Shown: positions 58,380 through 64,000 of the stretch, piece by piece
Layout of the letters: each line of letters starts with the position of its first letter
Numbering within the stretch: position 1 is the stretch's first letter
Translations under genes and position numbers: made by a program
Source: Megasphaera stantonii
Lineage (GTDB): Bacteria > Bacillota > Negativicutes > Veillonellales > Megasphaeraceae
DNA length: 64,000 nucleotides
Direction of reading: 5' to 3'
Assembly: GCF_003367905.1 (NCBI RefSeq)
Contig: NZ_CP029462.1
Location: forward strand, 248,001-312,000
Notes under the pieces: generated by a model
What the model saw: only the letters and a program-made list of their open reading frames with translations
Database searches by the model: none
What the model was told of the DNA's origin: nothing

Positions 58380-58395
58380 CTACGTTTTTCCGTAT
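58380..58395. promoter_or_regulatory. Operator O3
   Basis: CTACGT-TTTT-CCGTAT, 41 nt from O2 and close to the CI-like gene; the following TATAAT (58394-58399) could be its -10 box. Confidence 0.65.
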
Positions 58396-58430
58396 ATAAT
58401 TTTAGTAACATATAGAAATGGAGAAATACC

Positions 58431-58790
58431 ATGGAAAATATTTTGATAACACGTATAAAACAGATCATGAATGAAAAAAATATTACGCCTGCTGAATTAT
58501 CACGGTTAACGGGAATTCGCCCATCTTCCATCTCTGATTATTTAGTGGGAAAATACATGCCTAAACAAGATAAAATCGCACTAATTTCAGATGCTTTATC
58601 TGTAAATCCGGGCTGGTTAATGGGATATGAAGAAAACCCTAAATTTAACTTTTATGCAACTGCGCATGAGCAGTCACTAATAAAAAAATACCGTCTCATT
58701 TCCCCAGAAGGAAAAGAAACGGTAGATACAATTTTAGACATTCAATATAAAGCCGTGCAACCTAAAGTGAAAGAAAACGAGGCAATATAA
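58431..58790 (+). CDS. CI-like XRE repressor
   Basis: 119 aa. HTH at residues 7-65 (ITRIKQIMNEKNITPAELSR, LTGIRPSSISDYLVGKYMPK, ALSVNPGWLMGYEENP), then a short helical tail (SPEGKETVDTILDIQY). It has no peptidase domain, so it is not self-cleaving like LexA/CI; ICEs usually relieve such repressors through a separate protease or anti-repressor. Divergent from the Cro-like gene around O1-O3. Confidence 0.82.
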   Translation: MENILITRIKQIMNEKNITPAELSRLTGIRPSSISDYLVGKYMPKQDKIALISDALSVNPGWLMGYEENPKFNFYATAHEQSLIKKYRLISPEGKETVDTILDIQYKAVQPKVKENEAI

Positions 58791-58847
58791 TTTTTGTCAA
58801 TTTCAAAAATGAATGATAAGTTGGATGAATTACTAATCAAGAATAGC

Positions 58848-58876
58848 TTGACAAATGTATGACGAGGACTTATACT
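58848..58876 (+). promoter_or_regulatory. Promoter of the NYN-protein leader
   Basis: TTGACA (58848-58853), 17-nt spacer, TATACT (58871-58876): six and five of six consensus bases. Confidence 0.75.
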
Positions 58877-58882
58877 ATTTAC

Positions 58883-58984
58883 ACAATCATATAAGTGTTA
58901 ATAGTGTCCTTGGTAGTAAGCCGTCCAATTATAGGGAGTGCGCCGAATCCAAGGACTTTTTTTATTTTTAGGAGGTATCCTTTT
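58883..58984 (+). ncRNA. Structured leader with intrinsic terminator upstream of the NYN gene
   Basis: The ~100-nt predicted transcript leader has ACAC/GTGT pairing near its 5' end and a GTCCTTGG (58906-58913)/CCAAGGAC (58949-58956) stem followed by T7 (58957-58963), a good terminator placed before the AGGAGG (58972) and ATG (58985). The 35-nt loop (GTAAGCCGTCC, AGGGAGTGCGCCG) looks conserved and non-coding. It is either an attenuator or an independent small RNA with the NYN gene read through. Confidence 0.5.
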
Positions 58985-59647
58985 ATGAAAGTTGCCATAA
59001 TGATTGATGGTGGATTTTATCGACGCCGAGCCCAGGCTTGTTTAGGCGAAAAAACAGCTCAGGATCGTGCTAATGAATTGATTCAGTATTGTTACCGGCA
59101 TTTAAATCGTTTTTCTTCAGAAAGCAATGAATTATATAGAATTTTTTACTATGACTGCCCTCCAATGGAAAAGAAGGTTTATCATCCATTATTAAAGAAA
59201 ACTATTGATTTCGGAAAAACAGATTTATTCACTTGGACTACTGATTTTTTTGAAGAATTACGTAAAAAACGCAAAGTTGCACTTCGCCTTGGCAAATTAT
59301 CCGATGAACAAGCACATTTTAATATACGGCCACAAGTTTTTAGAAAAATCATTGCAGGCACCAAATCCATTGATGAATTAACAGAAAATGATTTTAGCAT
59401 CAATGTTGACCAAAAAGGCGTCGATATAAAAATAGGAATTGATATTGCATCACTGGCTTATAAAAAACAAGTGGAACGGATCATCCTGATCTCCGGAGAC
59501 AGCGATTTCGTTCCCGCTGCAAAATTGGCTCGACGCGAAGGAATAGATTTTATTCTGGACCCGTTATATAACCATATAAAACCAGATTTATATGAACATA
59601 TCGATGGTCTCTATACCTGTGATTCGTCCTATAAGCCTCAAAAGTAG
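58985..59647 (+). CDS. NYN-domain (LabA/DUF88-like) nuclease
   Basis: 220 aa from ATG 58985 (TTAGGAGG upstream). PIN-like NYN fold: KVAIMIDGGFYRRRAQACLG with the first Asp, VDQKGVDIKIGIDIASLAYK with central Asp residues, and RIILISGDSDFVPAAKLARR with the SGDSD motif, then GIDFILDPLYNHIKPDLYEH. The acidic cluster is complete, so metal-dependent RNase activity is likely. Some family members act in phage defence or RNA turnover; here it sits behind a structured leader in the right-hand cargo region. Confidence 0.85.
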   Translation: MKVAIMIDGGFYRRRAQACLGEKTAQDRANELIQYCYRHLNRFSSESNELYRIFYYDCPPMEKKVYHPLLKKTIDFGKTDLFTWTTDFFEELRKKRKVALRLGKLSDEQAHFNIRPQVFRKIIAGTKSIDELTENDFSINVDQKGVDIKIGIDIASLAYKKQVERIILISGDSDFVPAAKLARREGIDFILDPLYNHIKPDLYEHIDGLYTCDSSYKPQK

Positions 59648-59723
59648 CAAAGTTTAAGAGAATCGCACTTATTATTTTGATATACAAATTTTATAAAACG
59701 TTTTTCTATGGAGGGGTCTTTTC

Positions 59724-60158
59724 ATGAAAAAGATATTATTGTTTTTACTTTTTTTTATTATTCCTTGGAACATTTCATGGGCATCTTTTCTGAATAATAA
59801 TCCTAATTATATCAAAATAGACGCATCAATGAAGGACAATATATATATCGAAAAAAATACGCCTGAATCAATACGTTATGAACCTCCCTACTATGTCATT
59901 AAGGGCAAGATATTCAGTGAAAATTTTGAATTACAAGCTATTGGAAGTATTACTGTTCTTTTTTATTACAATGACGAAAAGAAAGAAGCATATTATAAAC
60001 CTATTGGTTTTTCAACTTATTCATCTGATGGTAAATTGTTACAGTACACAGATAAAGACGAAGTTATGAATAAGATTGAACCTGGCACAATAGTTGAATC
60101 AATAGCAGATTTATATTTTTTGATATGCTACCAAAAATGCTTTTTCCCTATATGCTAA
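59724..60158 (+). CDS. AT-rich secreted protein A (paralogue of 60674)
   Basis: 144 aa. Signal peptide (ILLFLLFFIIPWNISWASFL), then NNNPNYIKIDASMKDNIYIE, SIRYEPPYYVIKGKIFSENF, VLFYYNDEKKEAYYKPIGFS. The same order of motifs (ASFLNN, NIYV/IE, SIRYEPPYY, I(K/E)GK) occurs in 60674, so the two are duplicates. DNA is much more AT-rich than the T4SS region, suggesting a separate origin. Function unknown. Confidence 0.6.
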   Translation: MKKILLFLLFFIIPWNISWASFLNNNPNYIKIDASMKDNIYIEKNTPESIRYEPPYYVIKGKIFSENFELQAIGSITVLFYYNDEKKEAYYKPIGFSTYSSDGKLLQYTDKDEVMNKIEPGTIVESIADLYFLICYQKCFFPIC

Positions 60159-60207
60159 ATCTACTTAATAAATAGTCACAATATTAGATTAAGAAGGGAG
60201 AATTGTC

Positions 60208-60591
60208 ATGAAAAAAATTTTAATTATATTGTTATTAAATATCATTGCTATAGCTCCCGTTTTAGCAACTAATTGGCAGCTTTTAGGGCACACAAGTGAT
60301 AACTCATTAATATATATAGATCGCAGCTCTATCCAGGTATCTTCTGGTTTGGGTTTTATACGTTACAAACAAATAACAGGAGATAAGAGCTATTTAATTG
60401 CAGATGTAATTTTAAATGAGAAAAATAAAACTTCTACTGTTTATAATTTAGAAATTTATAGTGCAAATGGAAAATTTTTGGAAGCATATGGATCACCTAA
60501 TCGACCCCCGTTATATTCGTTAAAATGGCTTCCTATTTCTTCCTCCCCTATAAACGAAAAACTTTATTATGTTGTTTTTTCTTTAGAATAG
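60208..60591 (+). CDS. AT-rich secreted protein B, surface-adhesin-E-like shape
   Basis: 127 aa with signal peptide (ILIILLLNIIAIAPVLA). NWQLLGHTSDNSLIYIDRSS, FIRYKQITGDKSYLIADVIL, VYNLEIYSANGKFLEAYGSP: alternating strands resembling small surface-adhesin-E-like domains. More distant from its two neighbours but similar in size, signal peptide and AT content. Lies between the two paralogues. Confidence 0.55.
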   Translation: MKKILIILLLNIIAIAPVLATNWQLLGHTSDNSLIYIDRSSIQVSSGLGFIRYKQITGDKSYLIADVILNEKNKTSTVYNLEIYSANGKFLEAYGSPNRPPLYSLKWLPISSSPINEKLYYVVFSLE

Positions 60592-60673
60592 ATAGTCCAA
60601 TAAAACTGCATATTGTCGGATGTATTGATAATAAAATTTAAGGACAACTCATACTATTGGAGGTGCTACTCGT

Positions 60674-61117
60674 ATGAAAAAAATTATATTCAGTATTATA
60701 ATTTTCTTTCTCTTGCAATGCTGCACAATTTTTGCGTCGTTTTTAAATAATTCGAATTATGTAAAAATTATGTCCGATATAGAAGCAAATATTTATGTTG
60801 ACTCAAACTCAACCAAATCTATACGATATGAGCCTCCATATTACATTATTGAAGGTAAAATGTTTTACGAATTTTTTGGATCTCCAGAAATATTTGCTAC
60901 AACAAATTTATTTTATTACGATTACAGTACTCGTAAAGTACGTGTAAAGGGATTAAATATTTCAGCCTATTCTCCCGACGGTACATTATTAAAAATAGAA
61001 AACAAACCATCAGCAATTATAGATGTCTCAGCTAAAACGCATATATCAACAACTGCTTATAGCGAAGCAGCAAATTTTTATTTCATAAAATGCTATAATA
61101 AACCCTTTTACAGATAA
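60674..61117 (+). CDS. AT-rich secreted protein C (paralogue of 59724)
   Basis: 147 aa with signal peptide (IIFSIIIFFLLQCCTIFASF). Shares ASFLNN, SIRYEPPYYIIEGKMF and FYYDYSTRKVRVKGLNISAY with protein A, and a terminal segment with two cysteine-adjacent aromatic residues (YFIKCYNKPFY) parallel to FLICYQKCFFPIC in A. A GGAGG site eight bases before the ATG. Likely cargo, function unknown. Confidence 0.6.
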   Translation: MKKIIFSIIIFFLLQCCTIFASFLNNSNYVKIMSDIEANIYVDSNSTKSIRYEPPYYIIEGKMFYEFFGSPEIFATTNLFYYDYSTRKVRVKGLNISAYSPDGTLLKIENKPSAIIDVSAKTHISTTAYSEAANFYFIKCYNKPFYR

Positions 61118-61251
61118 ATTTTACAATTATTATATCTGATTGATGATATTTGATTGTTCAGAAAACGCATCGTACCCGATTTCATACTTTCTAAGGAACT
61201 CCTTGGTCGCTGACTCAATTTATCATCAATAATTTAATGGACATAATCAGT

Positions 61252-61283
61252 AAATAAAAAACGCATGCAGTTACACTACATGC
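61252..61283 (-). terminator. Terminator of the antisense (antitoxin) RNA
   Basis: GCATGCAG (61263-61270) pairs with CTACATGC (61276-61283), with one wobble pair; on the minus strand it is followed by GTTTTTTATTT. It ends a minus-strand RNA that would start within the toxin gene region. Confidence 0.65.
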
Positions 61284-61440
61284 ATAATTCGCCTTGATTT
61301 CACCATTTTGACAACATCTAGGCTCTCCTATATAATGAAATCCTAGGTGTTGCCAGAATGGTAGGCGGTCAATCCTAGCCCCGGAAAGGGGCGATGCGTA
61401 TGACACAGTTCGATTTTTTCGCGTTCTTAGTCTTACTAAT
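61284..61440 (-). ncRNA. Probable antisense antitoxin RNA
   Basis: Minus-strand transcript inferred from the terminator at 61252-61283. It would overlap the toxin leader and possibly its start codon. The promoter is not certain (TTGACC is near 61361 on the minus strand), so the 5' end is approximate. Confidence 0.4.
61308..61336 (+). promoter_or_regulatory. Consensus promoter of the type I toxin
   Basis: TTGACA (61308-61313), 17-nt spacer, TATAAT (61331-61336): a perfect sigma-70 promoter 60 nt before the toxin start. Confidence 0.85.
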
Positions 61441-61468
61441 AACGTTAATCCTCTGTATCAAAGCATAA
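61400..61468 (+). CDS. 22-aa hydrophobic type I toxin peptide
   Basis: Start ATG 61400 (AAAGGGG eight bases upstream); an ATG at 61394 is in frame. Product MTQFDFFAFLVLLITLILCIKA: one membrane helix with a short charged end, the hallmark of small type I toxins (Hol_Tox/Fst-like). A strong promoter, a structured GGTAGGCGGTCAATCCTAG leader, a terminator directly after it and an antisense RNA terminator on the other strand complete the locus. It would stabilise the element. Confidence 0.7.
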   Translation: MTQFDFFAFLVLLITLILCIKA

Positions 61469-61469
61469 G

Positions 61470-61506
61470 AAAAACCGCCTTCGGCTTCCAACGTTAGGCG
61501 GTTTTT
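61470..61506 (+). terminator. Terminator of the toxin mRNA
   Basis: AAAAACCGCCT (61470-61480) pairs with AGGCGGTTTTT (61496-61506); begins one base after the toxin stop. Confidence 0.85.
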
Positions 61507-61643
61507 CAAATCTCTTAATCATTGGGGCTGACCGTTACCGGCAACACCTTTTCTATATCTATTATACGGTTTTATATGGGCCTCGTCAATTAGCTTTTTA
61601 GCCAATATCATCATGTTGCATCAAAAAAGAGAGGTGAAAATCA

Positions 61644-63176
61644 ATGACAAAAACAGCCGTCATTTACGCCAGATATTCGTCAAATAGACAGAGAGAAGAA
61701 TCCATTGAAGGGCAAATTAGAGAGTGTAAAGCATTTGCTGCCCAAAATAATTTGTCAATTATCCACGAATATATAGACAGAGCTTTTTCTGCAAAAACGG
61801 TTAACCGGCCCGATTTTCTGAAAATGATTGAAGATAGCAGCAAGCATGCCTTTGATTATGTAATAGTTTATACGTTGGACCGGTTTTCGCGCAACAGGTA
61901 CGATTCAGCTGTCTACAAGTACAAACTCAAAAAAAACGGAGTCCGAGTTTTATCCGCCAAGGAAAAAATCGCAGACGATCCGTCGGGCATCATATTAGAG
62001 TCGGTCATTGAAGGCTGCTCCGAATATTTTTTAGCAGATCTCGCTCAAAAAGTAAAACGAGGCATGTTGGAAAATGTAATAAATGGCAAATGGCCCGGCG
62101 GTAATATCCCTTATGGCTTTTACCTAGGACCTGATAAGCATCTGCACTTTAACCATGAACAAGTCTCTGGCGTTCGCCTCATTTTTTCTCTACTAGCCTC
62201 TGGGCAAAAATACTCATCAATCGTAAAGACCTTGAATGAAAAAGGCTATCGCACATCATTTAATAAACCATGGACACGAAATAGTTTGTCCCATATAGCC
62301 AGGAATCCTATTTATATCGGGACATTTAACTATCAGGGGCAAGTCTTTAAAAATTACGTTCCCCCAATGGTTTCCCTCGCTGATTTCGACGCTGTACAAC
62401 GTATGTTTAATAAACGTAAGAGAACCGGCCTAGTTTCCCCTAAAAGCGCTAACTATGCGTTGGTAGGTAAAATATATTGCGGTCTCTGCGGATGCGCTTA
62501 TACGGGCGTCAGCGGCACTTCTCGCAATGGCAACAAGTATTATTACTACACATGCTCATCCAAAAACAACGGTTCCGAGAAAAGCAAGCGTTTGGACAAA
62601 AAATGCAGTTCGAAAAACTTACGCCGGGACGAATTGGAAAAAGCTATATTAGACACGACCATTCAAATTCTCTCCGCACCCAACTCTATAAAATCAATTG
62701 CAAAACAGGTCGCAGCTTTCCAAGAAAAGAACAAAGATAGCGGCATAGTAGAGCGATTAGAAAAAGAGATGGAAGAAGTGCAGAAAAAGCTAACAAATTC
62801 CATCAAAGCCATTGAGCAAGGCATTTTTTCCGAAACAATAAAAAATAATATCGAACGATACGAACATGAAGTGTTAGAATTACAAGAAGCCATTTCTAAA
62901 GAAAAGCTAATCGCAAAAGCGTTTACTATAACGGAAGAATTCGTCGAATACTATCTCACATCATTTTTGAAGAAAATAAAAAAATACGACGAATGCAAGC
63001 TCGATATGTTCGAAACTTTCATTCGCCGTATCATAGTCTTTGATGATCATATTGAAATTCAATACAATTACAACAAAGATATTCCAATACTCGACAACCA
63101 CGCGGTATTACCGTGTTCGAGTATGCATAATCTGGTGGGCCCACCTGGATTTGAACCAGGGACCAACCGGTTATGA
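61644..63176 (+). CDS. int: Large serine recombinase (ICE integrase)
   Basis: 510 aa. Resolvase domain with catalytic Ser in YARYSSNRQ (S12), DFVIV-like VYTLDRFSRNRYDS; recombinase domain (GNIPYGFYLGPD, ARNPIYIGTFNYQG); zinc ribbon (CGLCGCAYTGVS ... CSSKNLRRDE) and a coiled coil (EKEMEEVQKKLTNSIKAIEQ). By family it integrates and excises the element. Its last 15 codons (VGPPGFEPGTNRL) are the antisense of the tRNA, so the C-terminus would change when the element is excised. Confidence 0.93.
   Translation: MTKTAVIYARYSSNRQREESIEGQIRECKAFAAQNNLSIIHEYIDRAFSAKTVNRPDFLKMIEDSSKHAFDYVIVYTLDRFSRNRYDSAVYKYKLKKNGVRVLSAKEKIADDPSGIILESVIEGCSEYFLADLAQKVKRGMLENVINGKWPGGNIPYGFYLGPDKHLHFNHEQVSGVRLIFSLLASGQKYSSIVKTLNEKGYRTSFNKPWTRNSLSHIARNPIYIGTFNYQGQVFKNYVPPMVSLADFDAVQRMFNKRKRTGLVSPKSANYALVGKIYCGLCGCAYTGVSGTSRNGNKYYYYTCSSKNNGSEKSKRLDKKCSSKNLRRDELEKAILDTTIQILSAPNSIKSIAKQVAAFQEKNKDSGIVERLEKEMEEVQKKLTNSIKAIEQGIFSETIKNNIERYEHEVLELQEAISKEKLIAKAFTITEEFVEYYLTSFLKKIKKYDECKLDMFETFIRRIIVFDDHIEIQYNYNKDIPILDNHAVLPCSSMHNLVGPPGFEPGTNRL
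63133..63176. other. Right attachment site within the tRNA gene 3' end
   Basis: The integrase reading frame crosses the 3' end of the tRNA gene, so the recombination core must lie at or within this stretch. A matching repeat of the tRNA 3' end was not found elsewhere in the window, so the left attachment site is outside it. Confidence 0.55.
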
Positions 63177-63207
63177 GCCGGGGGCTCTACCGCTGAGCTA
63201 TAGGCCC
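63133..63207 (-). tRNA. tRNA with CAT anticodon (Met or Ile2)
   Basis: 75 nt including CCA. Acceptor GGGCCTA/TGGGCCC, D arm GCTC/GAGC, anticodon loop CTCATAA, T arm CCTGG-TTCAAAT-CCAGG. CAT with this loop occurs in elongator tRNA-Met and in tRNA-Ile2 (modified to read ATA); I cannot separate them by sequence alone. It is the integration target of the element. 66 nt from the rpoD stop. Confidence 0.93.
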
Positions 63208-63273
63208 TAAAGGTAAGGTAAAACCCTTACCAAATAATTATACGATAAGAAAATAGACTCGTCAAGTTAAGGA

Positions 63274-64000
63274 TTAAAGAAAATCTTTAATCTTTTCCCG
63301 CTTGCCCCAATTGCGCAGCTTGCTGAGAGCCTTGCCTTCAATCTGGCGGATTCGTTCGCGCGTGACGTTAAAATGCTGGCCTACTTCTTCCAGCGTTCTG
63401 GGACGGCCGTCCTTCAAGCCGAAGCGCAGGTACAGGACCTTGCGTTCCCTGTCCGTCAGGCAGGAGAACACGTCTTCGATCTGCTCTTTCAGCAAAATAA
63501 AGGACGCTGCGTCGTCCGGAGCAATCGCTTCGGAGTCTTCGATAAAGTCTCCCAAATGGGAGTCTTCTTCTTCGCCAATAGGCGTTTCCAGCGATACCGG
63601 TTCCTGGGCAATCTTCATGATTTCCCGGACGCGTTCTACGGGAATATCCATCTTTTCGGCAATTTCTTCCGGCAGGGGCTCTCTGCCTTTATCCTGCAGG
63701 AGCTGACGGGAAATGCGGATGAGCTTATTAATCGTTTCGACCATGTGGACGGGAATGCGTATCGTCCGGGCTTGATCGGCAATAGCCCGGGTAATGGCCT
63801 GGCGAATCCACCATGTTGCATAGGTACTGAATTTATAGCCCTTGCTGTAATCGAATTTGTCGACGGCTTTCAAGAGGCCCAGATTGCCTTCCTGAATGAG
63901 ATCGAGGAACAGCATGCCTCGTCCTACGTACCGCTTGGCAATGCTGACGACGAGGCGCAGGTTCGCATCGGTCAGTTTTTTCTTGGCCATAGCTCCGGCC
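63274..64000 (-). CDS. rpoD: RNA polymerase primary sigma factor RpoD, C-terminal part
   Basis: The gene enters from the right edge. Visible: region 2 ([60 protein letters not shown]), region 3 ([34 protein letters not shown]) and region 4 ([50 protein letters not shown]). This is the housekeeping sigma-70 and marks host chromosome, outside the ICE. The ATG at 63990 is internal, since region 1 and part of region 2 must precede it. Confidence 0.95.
   Translation of the reverse strand, partial: AGAMAKKKLTDANLRLVVSIAKRYVGRGMLFLDLIQEGNLGLLKAVDKFDYSKGYKFSTYATWWIRQAITRAIADQARTIRIPVHMVETINKLIRISRQLLQDKGREPLPEEIAEKMDIPVERVREIMKIAQEPVSLETPIGEEEDSHLGDFIEDSEAIAPDDAASFILLKEQIEDVFSCLTDRERKVLYLRFGLKDGRPRTLEEVGQHFNVTRERIRQIEGKALSKLRNWGKREKIKDFL

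Larger units (their letters stand above)
61118..61643 (+). other. Region between cargo and integrase
   Basis: 526 nt holding only the 22-aa toxin locus and, nearer the integrase, one operator-like half site (ATACGGTTTTATAT at 61564-61577), which matches one half of O1. I see no other gene. Confidence 0.5.

Noticed and set aside
61215-61406. 63-codon minus-strand frame over the toxin leader
   Set aside because: It covers the antisense RNA and its terminator, has no ribosome site, and is better explained as non-coding.

Overview
The window reads as the chromosome of a diderm Firmicute (class Negativicutes, Megasphaera/Dialister/Veillonella-like; the genus is a guess) carrying most of a ~60 kb integrative and conjugative element (ICE). 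Gram-positive-style AGGAGG ribosome sites and a primary sigma factor at the right edge sit beside outer-membrane proteins: a TpsB transporter, and a trimeric-autotransporter adhesin with a YadA-type anchor plus an S-layer-homology (SLH) domain. That mix is typical of Negativicutes. The right end of the ICE is clear: a large serine recombinase whose last codons run antisense into the 3' end of a CAT-anticodon tRNA gene, followed by rpoD. The left end is not visible; whether the two-partner-secretion genes at 1-2108 belong to the ICE or the host cannot be decided here.

Layout: 1-2108 two-partner secretion (tpsB, start of tpsA). 2321-7812 a regulator with three HTH domains, small genes, a metallophosphoesterase and a BsuBI/PstI-type restriction-modification pair. 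7822-10034 MobA/MobL relaxase and a hairpin-rich oriT candidate. 10247-30461 a plus-strand VirB/VirD4 conjugation operon (virB8, B9, B10, D4, B11, B2, B3, B4, a giant repeat adhesin, virB5, virB6, an M23-VirB6-transglycosylase fusion, traF, a second TrbJ-like gene). 30500-34570 lipoprotein, ParA/ribbon-helix-helix pair, regulator, topoisomerase III. 34671-58274 almost entirely minus-strand small operons: Rpn-like nuclease, DUF3846 protein, three type II or HEPN-MNT toxin-antitoxin modules, radC, ssb, a PcfJ-like protein, an ArdC-N-domain giant protein, a primase-like protein, three tandem replisome-organiser paralogues with an iteron-like region, ardC and a Cro-like regulator; a SOS-box-controlled Y-family polymerase is on the plus strand. 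58431-63207 CI-like repressor, a NYN nuclease behind a structured leader, three AT-rich secreted proteins, a type I toxin-antitoxin locus, the integrase and the tRNA.

How it fits together: the relaxase should nick oriT on the plus strand (the motif after the 9995-10011 hairpin resembles RSF1010-type nic sites), so the plus strand would be the transferred strand. Minus-strand genes are then the ones whose template enters the recipient first as single-stranded DNA. The strongest unusual signal is a family of six long hairpin elements (3201, 37373, 38889, 39957, 42747, 47914), each just 5' of a minus-strand gene or operon including ssb and radC. They share an apical motif; most have promoter-like boxes in the 3' arm, with the -10 at an unpaired bubble. 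Seven G.T wobble pairs in their stems keep the fold only in the plus strand. I interpret them as candidate single-stranded-DNA promoters of the Frpo type, which would switch on establishment genes on entry. A second dispersed family, a ~27-nt motif rich in GTGC/GCAC, occupies operon boundaries across the element.

All assignments come from reading translated sequence and DNA patterns by eye; no database search or folding calculation was run.
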